A stretch of DNA of 64,000 nt from Aliidongia dinghuensis (GTDB lineage: Bacteria > Pseudomonadota > Alphaproteobacteria > ATCC43930 > CGMCC-115725), in assembly GCF_014643535.1 (NCBI RefSeq), contig NZ_BMJQ01000003.1, forward strand, positions 1 to 64,000. Direction: 5' to 3'. Shown here in pieces: positions 8,032 through 16,215 of this stretch (its first letter is position 1; every line of letters begins with the position of its first letter). The position numbers and the translations under genes were made by a program. The notes beneath the pieces were generated by a model. The model was not told the origin of the DNA, ran no database searches, and saw nothing but the letters and a program-made list of their open reading frames with translations.

Positions 8032-9376
8032 GACGGAGCGGCGCGCGCTCGGCAGCCGGAACAGCAGCCTGTTCAAGCGGATGCTGCCGCGCACGCTGTT
8101 CGGCCGGTCCGTGCTGATCCTGGTGACGCCGCTCATCCTGGTCCAGGCGGTCGCGACCTGGGTGTTCTATGACCGCCTCTGGGACACGGTCGTGCGCCGG
8201 CTCGCGAGCGGTGCGGCCGGCGACATCGCGCTCACCATCGACGCGCGGTCGCTCAACCCGTCCGGCGACACGCAGCTGTTCGAGCTCGCCCACGGCTCGA
8301 CCGAATTCAGCTTCCAGCTGGTGCCGGGTGCCCAGCTGCCCGACCGGCCGCCGGAGCCGACCGGCAGCCTGATCGAACGGCACCTCGGCAACGCGCTCGC
8401 CGAGCGCGTCGGCCGCCCGTTCCAGATCGACGAGCGGGCGCAGGCCACCCAGCACATCATCGACATCGCAATCCAGCTGCCTGAAGGCGTACTCGACGTC
8501 GCGGTGCCGCGTTCGCGCGTGCTGATCGGCGCGCCCTACATCTTCATCCTGTGGATGATCGGCACGGCGCTCGTGACCTTTGCACTGGCGACCCGGTTCC
8601 TGCGCAACCAGGTCCGCTCGCTCCGCCGCCTCGCCAGCGCGGCCGAGGCCTTCGGCAAGGGGCGCGACGTGCCGCATTTCAAGCCGGAGGGGGCGACCGA
8701 GGTGCGCCAGGCCGCCGCCGCCTTCCTCGTCATGCGCGAACGGCTGCAGCGCCAGATCAGCCAGCGCACCGAGATGCTGGCCGGCGTCTCGCACGACCTG
8801 CGCACGCCGCTCACCCGCATGAAGCTCGAGCTCGAGCTCCTGGGCGACGTCGAGGAGGTGGAGGGCCTGCGCGGCGATGTCGCCGAGATGCAGCAGATGA
8901 TCGAGGGCTATCTCGCATTTGCCCGCGGCGAGGGCAACGAGCAGCCGGCCATCGTCGACCTGATGGAATTCATGGGCGAAGCGGTCGCGACCGCCCGGCG
9001 CGACGGCACCGAGATCAGCCTGATCGGGCCGCAGGAACTCCATGTGCCGATCCGGCGCGACGCGTTCCGCCGCTGCGTCATGAACCTGATCGGCAATGCG
9101 AGCCGCTACGGCGGCCATGTCTGGGTGACCGTGATGCCGACATCGAGCACGGTCGAAATGATGATCGACGACGACGGGCCGGGCATCCCCGAGGCGCTGC
9201 GCGAGGCCGTGTTCCGGCCGTTCTACCGGCTCGAAAGCTCGCGCAATCAAGAGACGGGCGGCATCGGCCTGGGCCTCACCATCGCGCGCGACATCATGCT
9301 GAGCCACGGCGGCGAGCTGAAGCTTGAGACCTCGCCGCAAAGCGGCCTGCGCGCGCGGCTCGTGCTGCCGCGCTGA
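8012..9376 (+). CDS. EnvZ-like sensor histidine kinase
   Basis: A membrane kinase of about 454 aa and partner of the preceding OmpR-like regulator. The order is: TM1 (SVLILVTPLILVQAVATWVF), a periplasmic sensor region of about 130 residues, TM2 (IFILWMIGTALVTFAL), HAMP, the phospho-acceptor helix with H261 in SHDLRTPLTRMK, then an ATPase domain. The ATPase has the N box (CVMNLIGNASRYG), G1 (DDDGPGIP) and G2 (GGIGLGLTIA). ATG 8012 overlaps the regulator by 20 bases. ATG 8081 is an alternative start giving a shorter cytoplasmic tail. The stimulus is unknown. Confidence 0.93.
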   Translation: MFSSRTETERRALGSRNSSLFKRMLPRTLFGRSVLILVTPLILVQAVATWVFYDRLWDTVVRRLASGAAGDIALTIDARSLNPSGDTQLFELAHGSTEFSFQLVPGAQLPDRPPEPTGSLIERHLGNALAERVGRPFQIDERAQATQHIIDIAIQLPEGVLDVAVPRSRVLIGAPYIFILWMIGTALVTFALATRFLRNQVRSLRRLASAAEAFGKGRDVPHFKPEGATEVRQAAAAFLVMRERLQRQISQRTEMLAGVSHDLRTPLTRMKLELELLGDVEEVEGLRGDVAEMQQMIEGYLAFARGEGNEQPAIVDLMEFMGEAVATARRDGTEISLIGPQELHVPIRRDAFRRCVMNLIGNASRYGGHVWVTVMPTSSTVEMMIDDDGPGIPEALREAVFRPFYRLESSRNQETGGIGLGLTIARDIMLSHGGELKLETSPQSGLRARLVLPR

Positions 9377-9389
9377 GGCGCTGGGCAAT

Positions 9390-9959
9390 CTAACTTGCCC
9401 AGAGTTCGACCTGATTGAGAAACACCAGGTTCGGAAACGCCCTCCGGTCCGGAAATGACGTGCGGTAATAACAATTCCAATAGCTAGACGCTTTCGCTCG
9501 AAGCAGACGCATCAAAGGTCTGTTTTCGCGAATAAAATTAGCGTACGCGCCACGATCAAGCGCTGGAAATGCTGCGACCATGTCCGCAGCGATCTCCACA
9601 ACATATTCGCCGGATAGCAGCATTACATACGGAACGACCCAAGGTTCGTTGCGTGCCAAAATCTGACCAAGGGCCTTCTGCCTAACAAAACCATCCGTGG
9701 CGCGCGTCAGAAGGCAGCACGCTGCGCACTCGACGTCCATCGGGACTGCCTGCTCGTTGATGTCTAGGTTGCTGAAGTGGATACGCTTCGGAATCCGGAG
9801 CCTTTGGCCGGCCATGATCGCTTGCAAAGTCTGGATGCGATAGCCGTCATCGACAAAAGGCTTCAACGTTGTGGCGGCTTCCGCTGCTGCTAGATGGAGA
9901 GATTTGGGGAAGGCCGCCAAAGCCGTCCTGGAAAATGACGCCGCATCGAGTTGCGCCAA
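9390..9959 (-). CDS. Hypothetical protein of atypical composition
   Basis: I do not recognise the family. The product is about 189 aa, cytoplasmic by appearance, with no signal peptide or membrane helix. It is mostly helical at the N-terminus, Cys-containing in the middle (DVECAACCLLTRATDG), and ends in an aromatic, Arg-rich tail (SSYWNCYYRTSFPDRRAFPN). The only start in reach is a TTG at 9959, and the frame stays open a little further upstream toward the CsaA-like gene, so the start is uncertain. By eye, base composition and third positions are clearly less GC-rich than in the neighbours, which suggests recent acquisition. It is convergent with the kinase gene. Confidence 0.55.
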   Translation of the reverse strand: MAQLDAASFSRTALAAFPKSLHLAAAEAATTLKPFVDDGYRIQTLQAIMAGQRLRIPKRIHFSNLDINEQAVPMDVECAACCLLTRATDGFVRQKALGQILARNEPWVVPYVMLLSGEYVVEIAADMVAAFPALDRGAYANFIRENRPLMRLLRAKASSYWNCYYRTSFPDRRAFPNLVFLNQVELWAS

Positions 9960-9976
9960 AGCCGGACGAGCCCGCG

Positions 9977-10312
9977 CTAAAAGAGCCGGGCGCCGTTCGG
10001 CACGGGCTTGTCGGGTGCCGCCAGCACGACAGCCCCGTCGGCATCGGGAAAGCCCAGCACCAGCACCTCGGATATGAACTTGCCGATCTGGCGCGGCGGG
10101 AAATTGACGACGGCGGCCACTTGCCGGCCGACGAGCGTTTCGGGTGTGTAATGAACGGTGAGCTGGGCCGAGGAGCGCTTGACCCCGATCTCCGGCCCGA
10201 GGTCGACCGTCAGCTTGATGGCCGGCTTGCGCGCCTCGGGATAGGGCTCGGCGGCAATGACCGTACCGATGCGAATGTCGACACGCAGGAAATCATCGTA
10301 GCTGATGGTCAT
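9977..10312 (-). CDS. csaA: CsaA-like tRNA-binding-domain protein
   Basis: A 111-aa protein consisting of a single OB-fold tRNA-binding domain, as in CsaA and the C-terminal part of some Met- and Phe-tRNA synthetases. Visible features are [24 protein letters not shown], then [17 protein letters not shown], and the C-terminal [18 protein letters not shown] block. CsaA has been described as a protein-export chaperone and tRNA binder. I chose the ATG at 10312 (MTISYDDF), which gives the usual family length. Upstream starts at 10330 and 10378 are possible, but none has a clear ribosome binding site. Confidence 0.87.
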   Translation of the reverse strand: MTISYDDFLRVDIRIGTVIAAEPYPEARKPAIKLTVDLGPEIGVKRSSAQLTVHYTPETLVGRQVAAVVNFPPRQIGKFISEVLVLGFPDADGAVVLAAPDKPVPNGARLF

Positions 10313-10456
10313 CGGCTCTGGGTTGGTCATCGACTCTGGGTCCAATCCGTTCGAGAGATCGGACGCCAGCATAGGCAAGCGCTCCCGACGCGCACAAGCA
10401 AAAGGGCCGGCCCTGATGGGCCGGCCCCAGCAACAGTCGCGCGTGGGCGGGTGCTG

Positions 10457-10885
10457 TTACTTGCTGTGCTTCTTGACGAGCTCGCGGACCTCGTCGAGCC
10501 CCTCGGACAGGCGCTTGTTGATGACCTCGAACGCCTCCTGCTGCGCCTTGCCGACGATTTCGGCCAGTTCGCGCGCGTTGCTGAACGCCTTCTCGAGCGC
10601 GGCCTTCGTCGCCTCGGTCTGCTTGGCAACGCGATCCTCGGGGGACTGGTTCTGGAACAGCTCGCGGGCGAGGCTCGAGGCCTCCTCGAAGCCGGCGCGC
10701 AGGATCTCGGCCTGGCGGCGTGCGACGGTCTGCAGCCCTTCGATCGCCAGTTGGTTGGCCTTGGTCAACGCCTCGATGTTCTTGCGCTGGGTCGCGAGGA
10801 CAGTCTCCATGTCCACGCCCGGCAGCTTGAACTCTGCCATGAGCTTGGTGACATCCGTGTCGAACGGGTTCGGAAGCTTGGCCAT
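10457..10885 (-). CDS. Phasin family protein
   Basis: A phasin of 142 aa that would coat polyhydroxyalkanoate granules. It is almost entirely amphipathic helix. The conserved N-terminal block reads PNPFDTDVTKLMAEFKLPG, followed by the phasin signature around RKNIEALTKANQLAIEGLQ and ARRQAEILRAGFEEA. The ATG at 10885 is chosen because GGAGGA lies 9–14 bases upstream and the start falls at the usual phasin N-terminus. A TGC-N3-GCA palindrome lies about 100 bases upstream, as expected of a PhaR target. The TetR gene follows upstream on the same strand. Confidence 0.93.
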   Translation of the reverse strand: MAKLPNPFDTDVTKLMAEFKLPGVDMETVLATQRKNIEALTKANQLAIEGLQTVARRQAEILRAGFEEASSLARELFQNQSPEDRVAKQTEATKAALEKAFSNARELAEIVGKAQQEAFEVINKRLSEGLDEVRELVKKHSK

Positions 10886-10983
10886 CGACGTACATCCTCC
10901 ACAAGTTTCCAGTGCACCAAGCGGCGACAGTGCAACTGTTGGATCGAACCATCCATCGGGAGCCCTTGTCCCGTCAAGCGTTA

Positions 10984-11000
10984 TTGCTGCACCGCAACAA
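10984..11000 (-). promoter_or_regulatory. Candidate PhaR-type operator upstream of the phasin gene
   Basis: TTGCTGC-ACC-GCAACAA is an imperfect palindrome with a TGC-N3-GCA core. PhaR repressors of alphaproteobacteria are known to bind TGC/GCA-type palindromes upstream of phasin and pha genes. Similar cores occur upstream of the PhaJ-like gene and in the zapE/lipase gap. That PhaR binds here is inferred. Confidence 0.5.
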
Positions 11001-11027
11001 AACCGACGCGAGAACGAAACGAAGATG

Positions 11028-11702
11028 CTAGGCGACGGCCTCGTCGCCGGTGGTGGTTGAAGAACGGGTGCGCAGACCCAGGAATGGTTCTGCCCGTCGC
11101 AAGGCGCGATCGAGCGACGCCATGGTGCGTGCCAGATCGGGACTGTCATCCTCCAACCAAACGCGCAGCGTTGCAAGATAGGCCAGACCCAGAACCTTGA
11201 CGCGGGCGGCGCCCTTGAACCCGCCGGTCGCGATCCCCGCCGCTTCGAGCATCCAGCGGAGTGAGCGCGGCAGCCGGCAGGCGAGCGGCAGGACGTCGAC
11301 GCGGCCCCGCCGCGCTTCGTGCGCGAGCCCACGCAGCCCGGCCTTGTAGGGCGCCAGCAGATCGAAGCGATGCATCAGCACCTCGAACAGGCGGTCGCGC
11401 GGTGCGGCATCGGCCTCCCCCGGGAGTGCCACCATCGCCGCGTCGATGCGCCGGGAGAAGGTGCCGAGAATGGACGCCTTGGACGGGAAGACGCCATAGA
11501 GGTCGGCGAGACTGACGCCGGCCGTCGCTGCGATTTCAGTGAGCGCCAGGCCGCTCCACGAACGGTCGGCGGCTAAATTGAGCGCTGCGGTGACGACGGC
11601 GTCCTCGACGTCACGGGCGTTCTTGGGAGCGGTCTTGGATGCGTTGCTGTCGGCGCGGGCCTTGGAACTGCCAGGCCGGGGGCTGCTGGTCTTGCGAGCC
11701 AT
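11028..11702 (-). CDS. TetR-family transcriptional regulator
   Basis: A regulator of 224 aa. An Ser/Lys/Arg-rich, probably disordered N-terminus of about 30 residues precedes the helix-turn-helix: DAVVTAALNLAADRSWSGLAL, then TEIAATAGVSLADLYGVFPSKASIL. The C-terminal ligand-binding part resembles the COQ9-like group of TetR proteins in outline, but the effector cannot be predicted. The ATG at 11702 has a GGGGAGGAGA ribosome binding site nearby. It lies upstream of the phasin gene on the same strand, so it could be co-transcribed with it or could regulate it. Confidence 0.9.
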   Translation of the reverse strand: MARKTSSPRPGSSKARADSNASKTAPKNARDVEDAVVTAALNLAADRSWSGLALTEIAATAGVSLADLYGVFPSKASILGTFSRRIDAAMVALPGEADAAPRDRLFEVLMHRFDLLAPYKAGLRGLAHEARRGRVDVLPLACRLPRSLRWMLEAAGIATGGFKGAARVKVLGLAYLATLRVWLEDDSPDLARTMASLDRALRRAEPFLGLRTRSSTTTGDEAVA

Positions 11703-11824
11703 GATCGGACGTTCTCCTCCCCTGCCGATACGATGATCCCATCATATGGCGACGCGCAAGACGAGAGGCCAGATCAGACGGCTCGGATAATGGCCCCCAG
11801 ATGATGGGCCGTTCGAACGATCAG

Positions 11825-12301
11825 TCAGCAGACGGCGATAATGGCGCCGCCGGTCAGCCGCCGGAGATCGTCGAAAGTCAGGGGAAAGACGGCGTGAGGA
11901 TGGCCGGCCGCGGCCCAGATCTCGTCGAACTGCCGGAGATCCTGATCGATGAACACGATCGGCGGCTGGACATGGGCGACGGGTGCCACACCGCCGATGG
12001 CAAAGCCGGTCGTCTCGCGCACGAAGCCGGCATCGGCCTTGCCGACCGGCTGACCCAGCGCGTCCACCACCTTCTGCTCGACCACGCGGTTGCCGCCGCT
12101 GGTCACGACCAGCACCGCCTGGCCGGATGCGGCGCGGAAGATGATCGATTTCGCGATCTGGTCGACCGCGCAGCCGATCGCCGCAGCCGCCTCGGCCGCG
12201 GTGCGGCAGGCGTCGGGCAGCAGGCGGACCGCTCCCCCGTGTCCGGCGGCAGCAAGTGCCGTCGCGACCCGCTCGATGCCCGGATGCGTGAGGCTGGTCA
12301 A
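11825..12301 (-). CDS. YbaK/EbsC-type aminoacyl-tRNA deacylase
   Basis: A 158-aa member of the YbaK/ProX family, whose characterised members hydrolyse mischarged tRNAs such as Cys-tRNA(Pro) or Ala-tRNA(Pro). Typical features are the N-terminal PGIERVATAL and CRTAAEAAAAIGC segments, then AKSIIFRAASGQAVLVVTSG with the conserved Lys, and the Gly-rich GFAIGGVAPVAH near residue 100. The exact amino-acid specificity cannot be read from the sequence. Its ATG overlaps the proC stop by four bases, so it is coupled to proC. Confidence 0.9.
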   Translation of the reverse strand: MTSLTHPGIERVATALAAAGHGGAVRLLPDACRTAAEAAAAIGCAVDQIAKSIIFRAASGQAVLVVTSGGNRVVEQKVVDALGQPVGKADAGFVRETTGFAIGGVAPVAHVQPPIVFIDQDLRQFDEIWAAAGHPHAVFPLTFDDLRRLTGGAIIAVC

Positions 12302-13116
12302 TCGGCAAGCTCGCGCGAGCGGCGCGTCGCGGCCGCGATCGCCCGGACCATCAGGTCCGGCACGCCGCCCTCGGCCATGAGCACACCCAGCGCCGCCTGG
12401 GTCGTCCCGTTCGGGCTGGTCACGTTCTTGCGCAGCTGCTCGGCCGTCTCAGACGACTGGCGGGCGAGCTCGCCGGCCCCCGACACGGTCGTCCGCGCGA
12501 GCTTCATGGCGAGGTCGGCCGGCAGGCCGGCGGCAACACCGGCCGCCGCCAGGCTCTCGATCAGCAGGAAGACATAGGCCGGCCCGCCGCCGGACGTCGC
12601 GGTCACGACGTCGATCAGCGCCTCGTCATCGACCCATTCGACGGCACCACCGGCCTGCAGCAGGCGGTCGCACAGCGCGCGCTGCGCCGGCGTCACGCGC
12701 GCGTTCGGCACGGCGACGGAGATGCCCCGCCCGATCGCCGCCGGCGTGTTCGGCATCGCGCGCACGACCGGGGTCGCAGCCCCATAGAGGTCCTCGAAAT
12801 GGGCGATGGTCTTGCCAGCCGCGATCGACAGCACGACCGCGCCGCGCTGCACGATGTCGCGATAGACCGGCGCGGCATCAGCCATCATCTGCGGCTTGAC
12901 GGCGATCACGACCACGTCCGGCGCGAATCCCGCCGGCAGGTCAAGCCCGGACCGGCACACCGTCACCCGCGCGTCGCCGGCAAACACATCGGGTCCGGGT
13001 CCTGGGTCGACGGCGACGGCGCGGTCGACGGCGCCGCCCTTGAGCCAGCCCGCGAGCAGCGCGCCGCCCATCTTGCCGCAGCCGACGAGCAGAACCTCGG
13101 TCTTGCCAGACGTCAT
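12298..13116 (-). CDS. proC: Pyrroline-5-carboxylate reductase
   Basis: This enzyme catalyses the last step of proline biosynthesis, NAD(P)H-dependent reduction of 1-pyrroline-5-carboxylate. The 272 aa match the family length. The N-terminal Rossmann motif is LLVGCGKMGGALLAGWL, the central conserved segment is VVRAMPNTPAAIGRG, and the C-terminal catalytic dimer domain carries DVVTATSGGGPAYVFLLIE. The gene overlaps ybaK-like downstream (ATGA) and follows the YbjN gene by 7 bases, so the three form an operon. Confidence 0.96.
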   Translation of the reverse strand: MTSGKTEVLLVGCGKMGGALLAGWLKGGAVDRAVAVDPGPGPDVFAGDARVTVCRSGLDLPAGFAPDVVVIAVKPQMMADAAPVYRDIVQRGAVVLSIAAGKTIAHFEDLYGAATPVVRAMPNTPAAIGRGISVAVPNARVTPAQRALCDRLLQAGGAVEWVDDEALIDVVTATSGGGPAYVFLLIESLAAAGVAAGLPADLAMKLARTTVSGAGELARQSSETAEQLRKNVTSPNGTTQAALGVLMAEGGVPDLMVRAIAAATRRSRELAD

Positions 13117-13123
13117 GAGCGGA

Positions 13124-13627
13124 TCAGGCCTCGCCGACCGGTTCGACCATGGCGGAAACGACCGCCTCCTCGGCGGTCTTGCCGCCCCAGATCACGAACT
13201 GGAACGCCGGATAGAACCGCTCGCACTCGGTGAGCGCCATGTCGACCAGATCCTCGATCTGCTCGACCGAGGCGCCCATGGCGCCACGCAGCAGCACCGC
13301 GTGACGGAACATCGGCAACCCGGTGTCGGAGCAGATGTCGAAATGGCCGAGCCACATCTTCTCGTTCACAGTCGCGAGCAGTTCATAGACCGGTTGCCGG
13401 CGCGCCTTCGGCACCTTCATGTCGAAGCTGCACGAGAAATGGAGCGCACTGATCTCCTCCTGCCACACGAACAAGAGGCGGTACTCGCACCAGCGGCCCG
13501 AGATCTCGACCACCATTTCCTCGTCGCTCGACCGATCGTGCGGCCATTCGTTGGCCAGCACGATCTCCTCGACCAGGTCGATCGGATTCGCGGCGACGAT
13601 TTCGGTTTCAGTGGAAAGCGCGGTCAT
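13124..13627 (-). CDS. YbjN-domain protein
   Basis: A 167-aa cytoplasmic protein of the YbjN family, a fold shared with type III secretion chaperones. The conserved core runs through VVEISGRWCEYRLLFVWQEE, LHFSCSFDMKVPKARR, YELLATVNEKMWLGHFDIC and LPMFRHAVLLRG. Family members are described as putative sensory or chaperone-like regulators without a known activity. It has a good ribosome binding site (AAGGAGGGCAGCT before the ATG) and is the first gene of an operon with proC and the ybaK-like gene, an association common in alphaproteobacteria. Confidence 0.9.
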   Translation of the reverse strand: MTALSTETEIVAANPIDLVEEIVLANEWPHDRSSDEEMVVEISGRWCEYRLLFVWQEEISALHFSCSFDMKVPKARRQPVYELLATVNEKMWLGHFDICSDTGLPMFRHAVLLRGAMGASVEQIEDLVDMALTECERFYPAFQFVIWGGKTAEEAVVSAMVEPVGEA

Positions 13628-13781
13628 AGCTGCCCTCCTTCAGGGGAGCGGGGGCCGAAGCGCCCGTCGGATGGAACGGCTTCGGTCCCGAGATACTGTG
13701 TCGATCCGAGAGCCAACCCCAACATTCGGTAGGGTGCCAAAGGCCCTCGGGGCGCGCAAGCGCCGTACCCCGCGAGCGGGA

Positions 13782-14111
13782 TTACGACTCGCCCGACGCC
13801 TTCTTTGCCCGAGTCGCGGCCGGTTTCCGCGCTGCAGGCTCCGGTTTTCCGGCGGCCCCGGCGAGGGCCGCGAGCTGCGACTCCAGGGCCGCGACCCGGG
13901 CTGCGAGCGCTTCCTGCTCGGCCCGCGCCCGTGCGGCCATGGTCTGAACCGCGTCGAACTCCTCGCGCGCCACGACGTCCATGCGCGAGAGGATCTTTTC
14001 GAACTGCTCGCGCATCCGGCTCTCGATCTCCTCGCGCACACCGGTCAGCGCCGAGAAGGCGCCGGTCGCGACCCGCGAGAGATCGTCCAGCAGGCGATTG
14101 TCGGTTTGCAT
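13782..14111 (-). CDS. ubiK: UbiK/BMFP-family accessory factor
   Basis: A 109-aa protein of the BMFP (YqiC/UbiK) family. In E. coli, UbiK supports aerobic ubiquinone biosynthesis by binding UbiJ. In alphaproteobacteria the family is also known for membrane-fusogenic activity. The conserved N-terminal part reads RLLDDLSRVATGAFSALTG, followed by a coiled coil with FEKILSRMDVVAREEFDAV and a second coil (ALAARVAALESQLAAL). The tail is Lys/Ala/Pro-rich and probably disordered. It is divergent from hldD and monocistronic as far as can be seen. Confidence 0.88.
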   Translation of the reverse strand: MQTDNRLLDDLSRVATGAFSALTGVREEIESRMREQFEKILSRMDVVAREEFDAVQTMAARARAEQEALAARVAALESQLAALAGAAGKPEPAARKPAATRAKKASGES

Positions 14112-14415
14112 GGTGCGTCAGCCCCTTTCAGCCTCGGTAATCGCCTCGTGCACGCATGCGCTAGCATATTTTGTGCCCGACGCAAACGTCATTGGGGTCG
14201 CATCTGATCCGCATCGCCTCCCCCGCCCCTGCACAAGGCGGAGGCACCGTCTGCCATCAACCGACAGCAAAGCAAGTGGCATTGGGGCAAACGGTATCGA
14301 GGGACCGACGCTTGCCGCCCGTCCGGGCTTCCGCCATAAATTCGCCGGTTGGCGCCGCAGGTCCGAGCGCCGTCGCGGACTGGGTTCGTCGCGCAAAAAC
14401 AAGGAAGCGAGAGAG
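14112..14415. other. Intergenic region between ubiK and hldD
   Basis: About 300 bases separate the two divergent genes, so both promoters should lie here. Composition is moderately lower in GC near 14150–14200 (AGCATATTTTGTG). I see no clear -35/-10 pair, no RNA gene, and no repeat. Reading frames across it are short or are extensions of neighbouring genes. Confidence 0.5.
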
Positions 14416-15402
14416 ATGATCGTCATCACCGGCGGCGCCGGTTTCATCGGGTCGAATCTGGTCGCGGCCCTCGAAGCGCGCGGCGATCAGAGCCTGATCG
14501 TCACGGACTGGCTCGGCACCGGCGACAAGTGGCGCAATCTCGGCAAGCGCGCGGTGCTGGCGATCGTCCCGCCCGAGGAGCTGTTCGATTATCTGGATGA
14601 CCATCGCGGCGAGATCGAGACGATCTTCCACATGGGCGCCATCTCCTCGACGACGGAACCGGACGCGGACCTGATCGTCCGCACCAACCTCACTCTCTCG
14701 CAGCGGCTGTGGAGCTGGTGCGCGGAGGGCCGCGTGCGCCTGATCTACGCCTCGTCGGCCGCGACCTACGGCGACGGCAAGGCCGGGTTCGACGACGACT
14801 GGTCGAGCGCCGCCCTCGCCAAGCTCCTGCCGCTCAATGCCTATGGCTGGTCGAAGCATCTGTTCGACCGCTGGGCCGTGCGCCAGATCGAGCGCGGCTA
14901 TCCGTCGCCGCCGCAATGGGCGGGCCTGAAGTTCTTCAACGTCTACGGCCCGAACGAATATCACAAGGGCGGCCAGAAGAGCGTCGTCGTCCAGATCGCC
15001 GAGCATGTGCTGAACGGCGGGCGGGCGACGCTCTTCCGCTCGCACCACCCGGACTATGCCGACGGCGGCCAGTTGCGCGACTTCGTGACGGTGCAGGATG
15101 TCGTCTCGATCATGCTGTGGCTCTACGATACGCCGAAGCTCTCGGGCCTGTTCAACGCCGGCACCGGCAAGGCGCGCAGCTTCCTCGACCTGGCCAATGC
15201 GGTGTTCGCGGCGATCGGCCGCACGCCCGACATCCATTATGTCGACACGCCGGACAATATCCGGGCGAACTATCAATATTTCACCGAGGCGCGCATGGAG
15301 CGCCTCAAGGCTGCCGGCTGCCCGGTCGCGCCGACCTCGCTCGAAGACGGGGTCAGAACCTATGTCCAGGATTTCCTGATGCAGACGGATCGATATCGAT
15401 GA
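14416..15402 (+). CDS. hldD: ADP-L-glycero-D-manno-heptose-6-epimerase
   Basis: HldD (RfaD) is a cytoplasmic SDR-type epimerase that makes the ADP-heptose used in the LPS inner core. The 328 aa include the NAD(P)-binding motif GGAGFIGSN at residues 6–14, the catalytic-site segment YASSAATYGDG, and the Tyr-x3-Lys pair in NAYGWSKHLFD. Near LKFFNVYGPNEYHKG is the sequence typical of HldD. The frame is open upstream, but the ATG at 14416 has a GGAAGCGAGAGAG ribosome binding site and starts exactly at the Rossmann strand. Its stop overlaps the lgt start (ATGA). Confidence 0.95.
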   Translation: MIVITGGAGFIGSNLVAALEARGDQSLIVTDWLGTGDKWRNLGKRAVLAIVPPEELFDYLDDHRGEIETIFHMGAISSTTEPDADLIVRTNLTLSQRLWSWCAEGRVRLIYASSAATYGDGKAGFDDDWSSAALAKLLPLNAYGWSKHLFDRWAVRQIERGYPSPPQWAGLKFFNVYGPNEYHKGGQKSVVVQIAEHVLNGGRATLFRSHHPDYADGGQLRDFVTVQDVVSIMLWLYDTPKLSGLFNAGTGKARSFLDLANAVFAAIGRTPDIHYVDTPDNIRANYQYFTEARMERLKAAGCPVAPTSLEDGVRTYVQDFLMQTDRYR

Positions 15403-16208
15403 TCGGCGTCATCCCCTACCCGGAATTCGACCCCTTCGCGATCCATATCGGCGCTTTCGGCATCCGCTGGTACGCGCTTGCCTATATCGTCGGCCTGCTG
15501 GTCGGCTGGCGCTACTGCCTGTTCCTCGCCAAGCGGGCGCCGGCGCTCGTCAAGACGACCGATGTCGACGATTTCCTCACCTGGGCGACACTCGGCGTCG
15601 TGCTCGGCGGGCGCACCGGCTACGTGCTGTTTTATCAGTTCGATCTCTATCGCACCGATCCGCTCGAGATCATCCGGCTGTGGCACGGCGGCATGTCGTT
15701 CCATGGCGGCGCCGCTGGCGTCACGGTGGCACTCGTCCTGTTCTGCCGGAACCGCAAGATCCCCTTGTTCGCCTTCGGCGACATCATCACGTGCGCGGTG
15801 CCGATCGGCCTGTTCTTCGGCCGGATCGCCAATTTCGTGAACGGCGAGCTGTGGGGCCGTCCGACGGACGTGCCCTGGGCCATGGTGTTCCCGAACGGCG
15901 GCCCCGAGCCGCGCCACCCGAGCCAGCTCTACGAAGCCGGGCTCGAAGGCATCGGCCTGTTCCTGCTCGCATTCGTGCTCGATCGCGTGTTCAAGGCGCG
16001 GCTCCGGCCAGGCGTCATCACCGGCGCGTTCCTGATCGGCTATGCCATCGCGCGTTCGGTGAGCGAACTCTTCCGCGAGCCGGACCGGCAGCTGGGCTTC
16101 CTTATCTTTGGCACGACCATGGGCCAGCTCCTGTCGATCCCGCTGCTGATCGCGGGCGTGTGGCTGATCCTGCGCGCGAAGCCGGTCGCGGCGGAGATGG
16201 CGGCCTGA
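15399..16208 (+). CDS. lgt: Prolipoprotein diacylglyceryl transferase
   Basis: Lgt is the inner-membrane enzyme that attaches diacylglycerol to the lipobox cysteine of prolipoproteins, the first step of lipoprotein maturation. The 269 aa have about seven hydrophobic segments. Family motifs are GGRTGYVLFY, WHGGMSFHGGAAG with the conserved His, and the signature GRIANFVNGELWGR, followed by RHPSQLYEA. It is translationally coupled to hldD, and the operon continues to midA and pgeF. Several lipoproteins it would process are encoded in this window. Confidence 0.97.
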   Translation: MIGVIPYPEFDPFAIHIGAFGIRWYALAYIVGLLVGWRYCLFLAKRAPALVKTTDVDDFLTWATLGVVLGGRTGYVLFYQFDLYRTDPLEIIRLWHGGMSFHGGAAGVTVALVLFCRNRKIPLFAFGDIITCAVPIGLFFGRIANFVNGELWGRPTDVPWAMVFPNGGPEPRHPSQLYEAGLEGIGLFLLAFVLDRVFKARLRPGVITGAFLIGYAIARSVSELFREPDRQLGFLIFGTTMGQLLSIPLLIAGVWLILRAKPVAAEMAA

Positions 16209-16215
16209 GGCGGCA

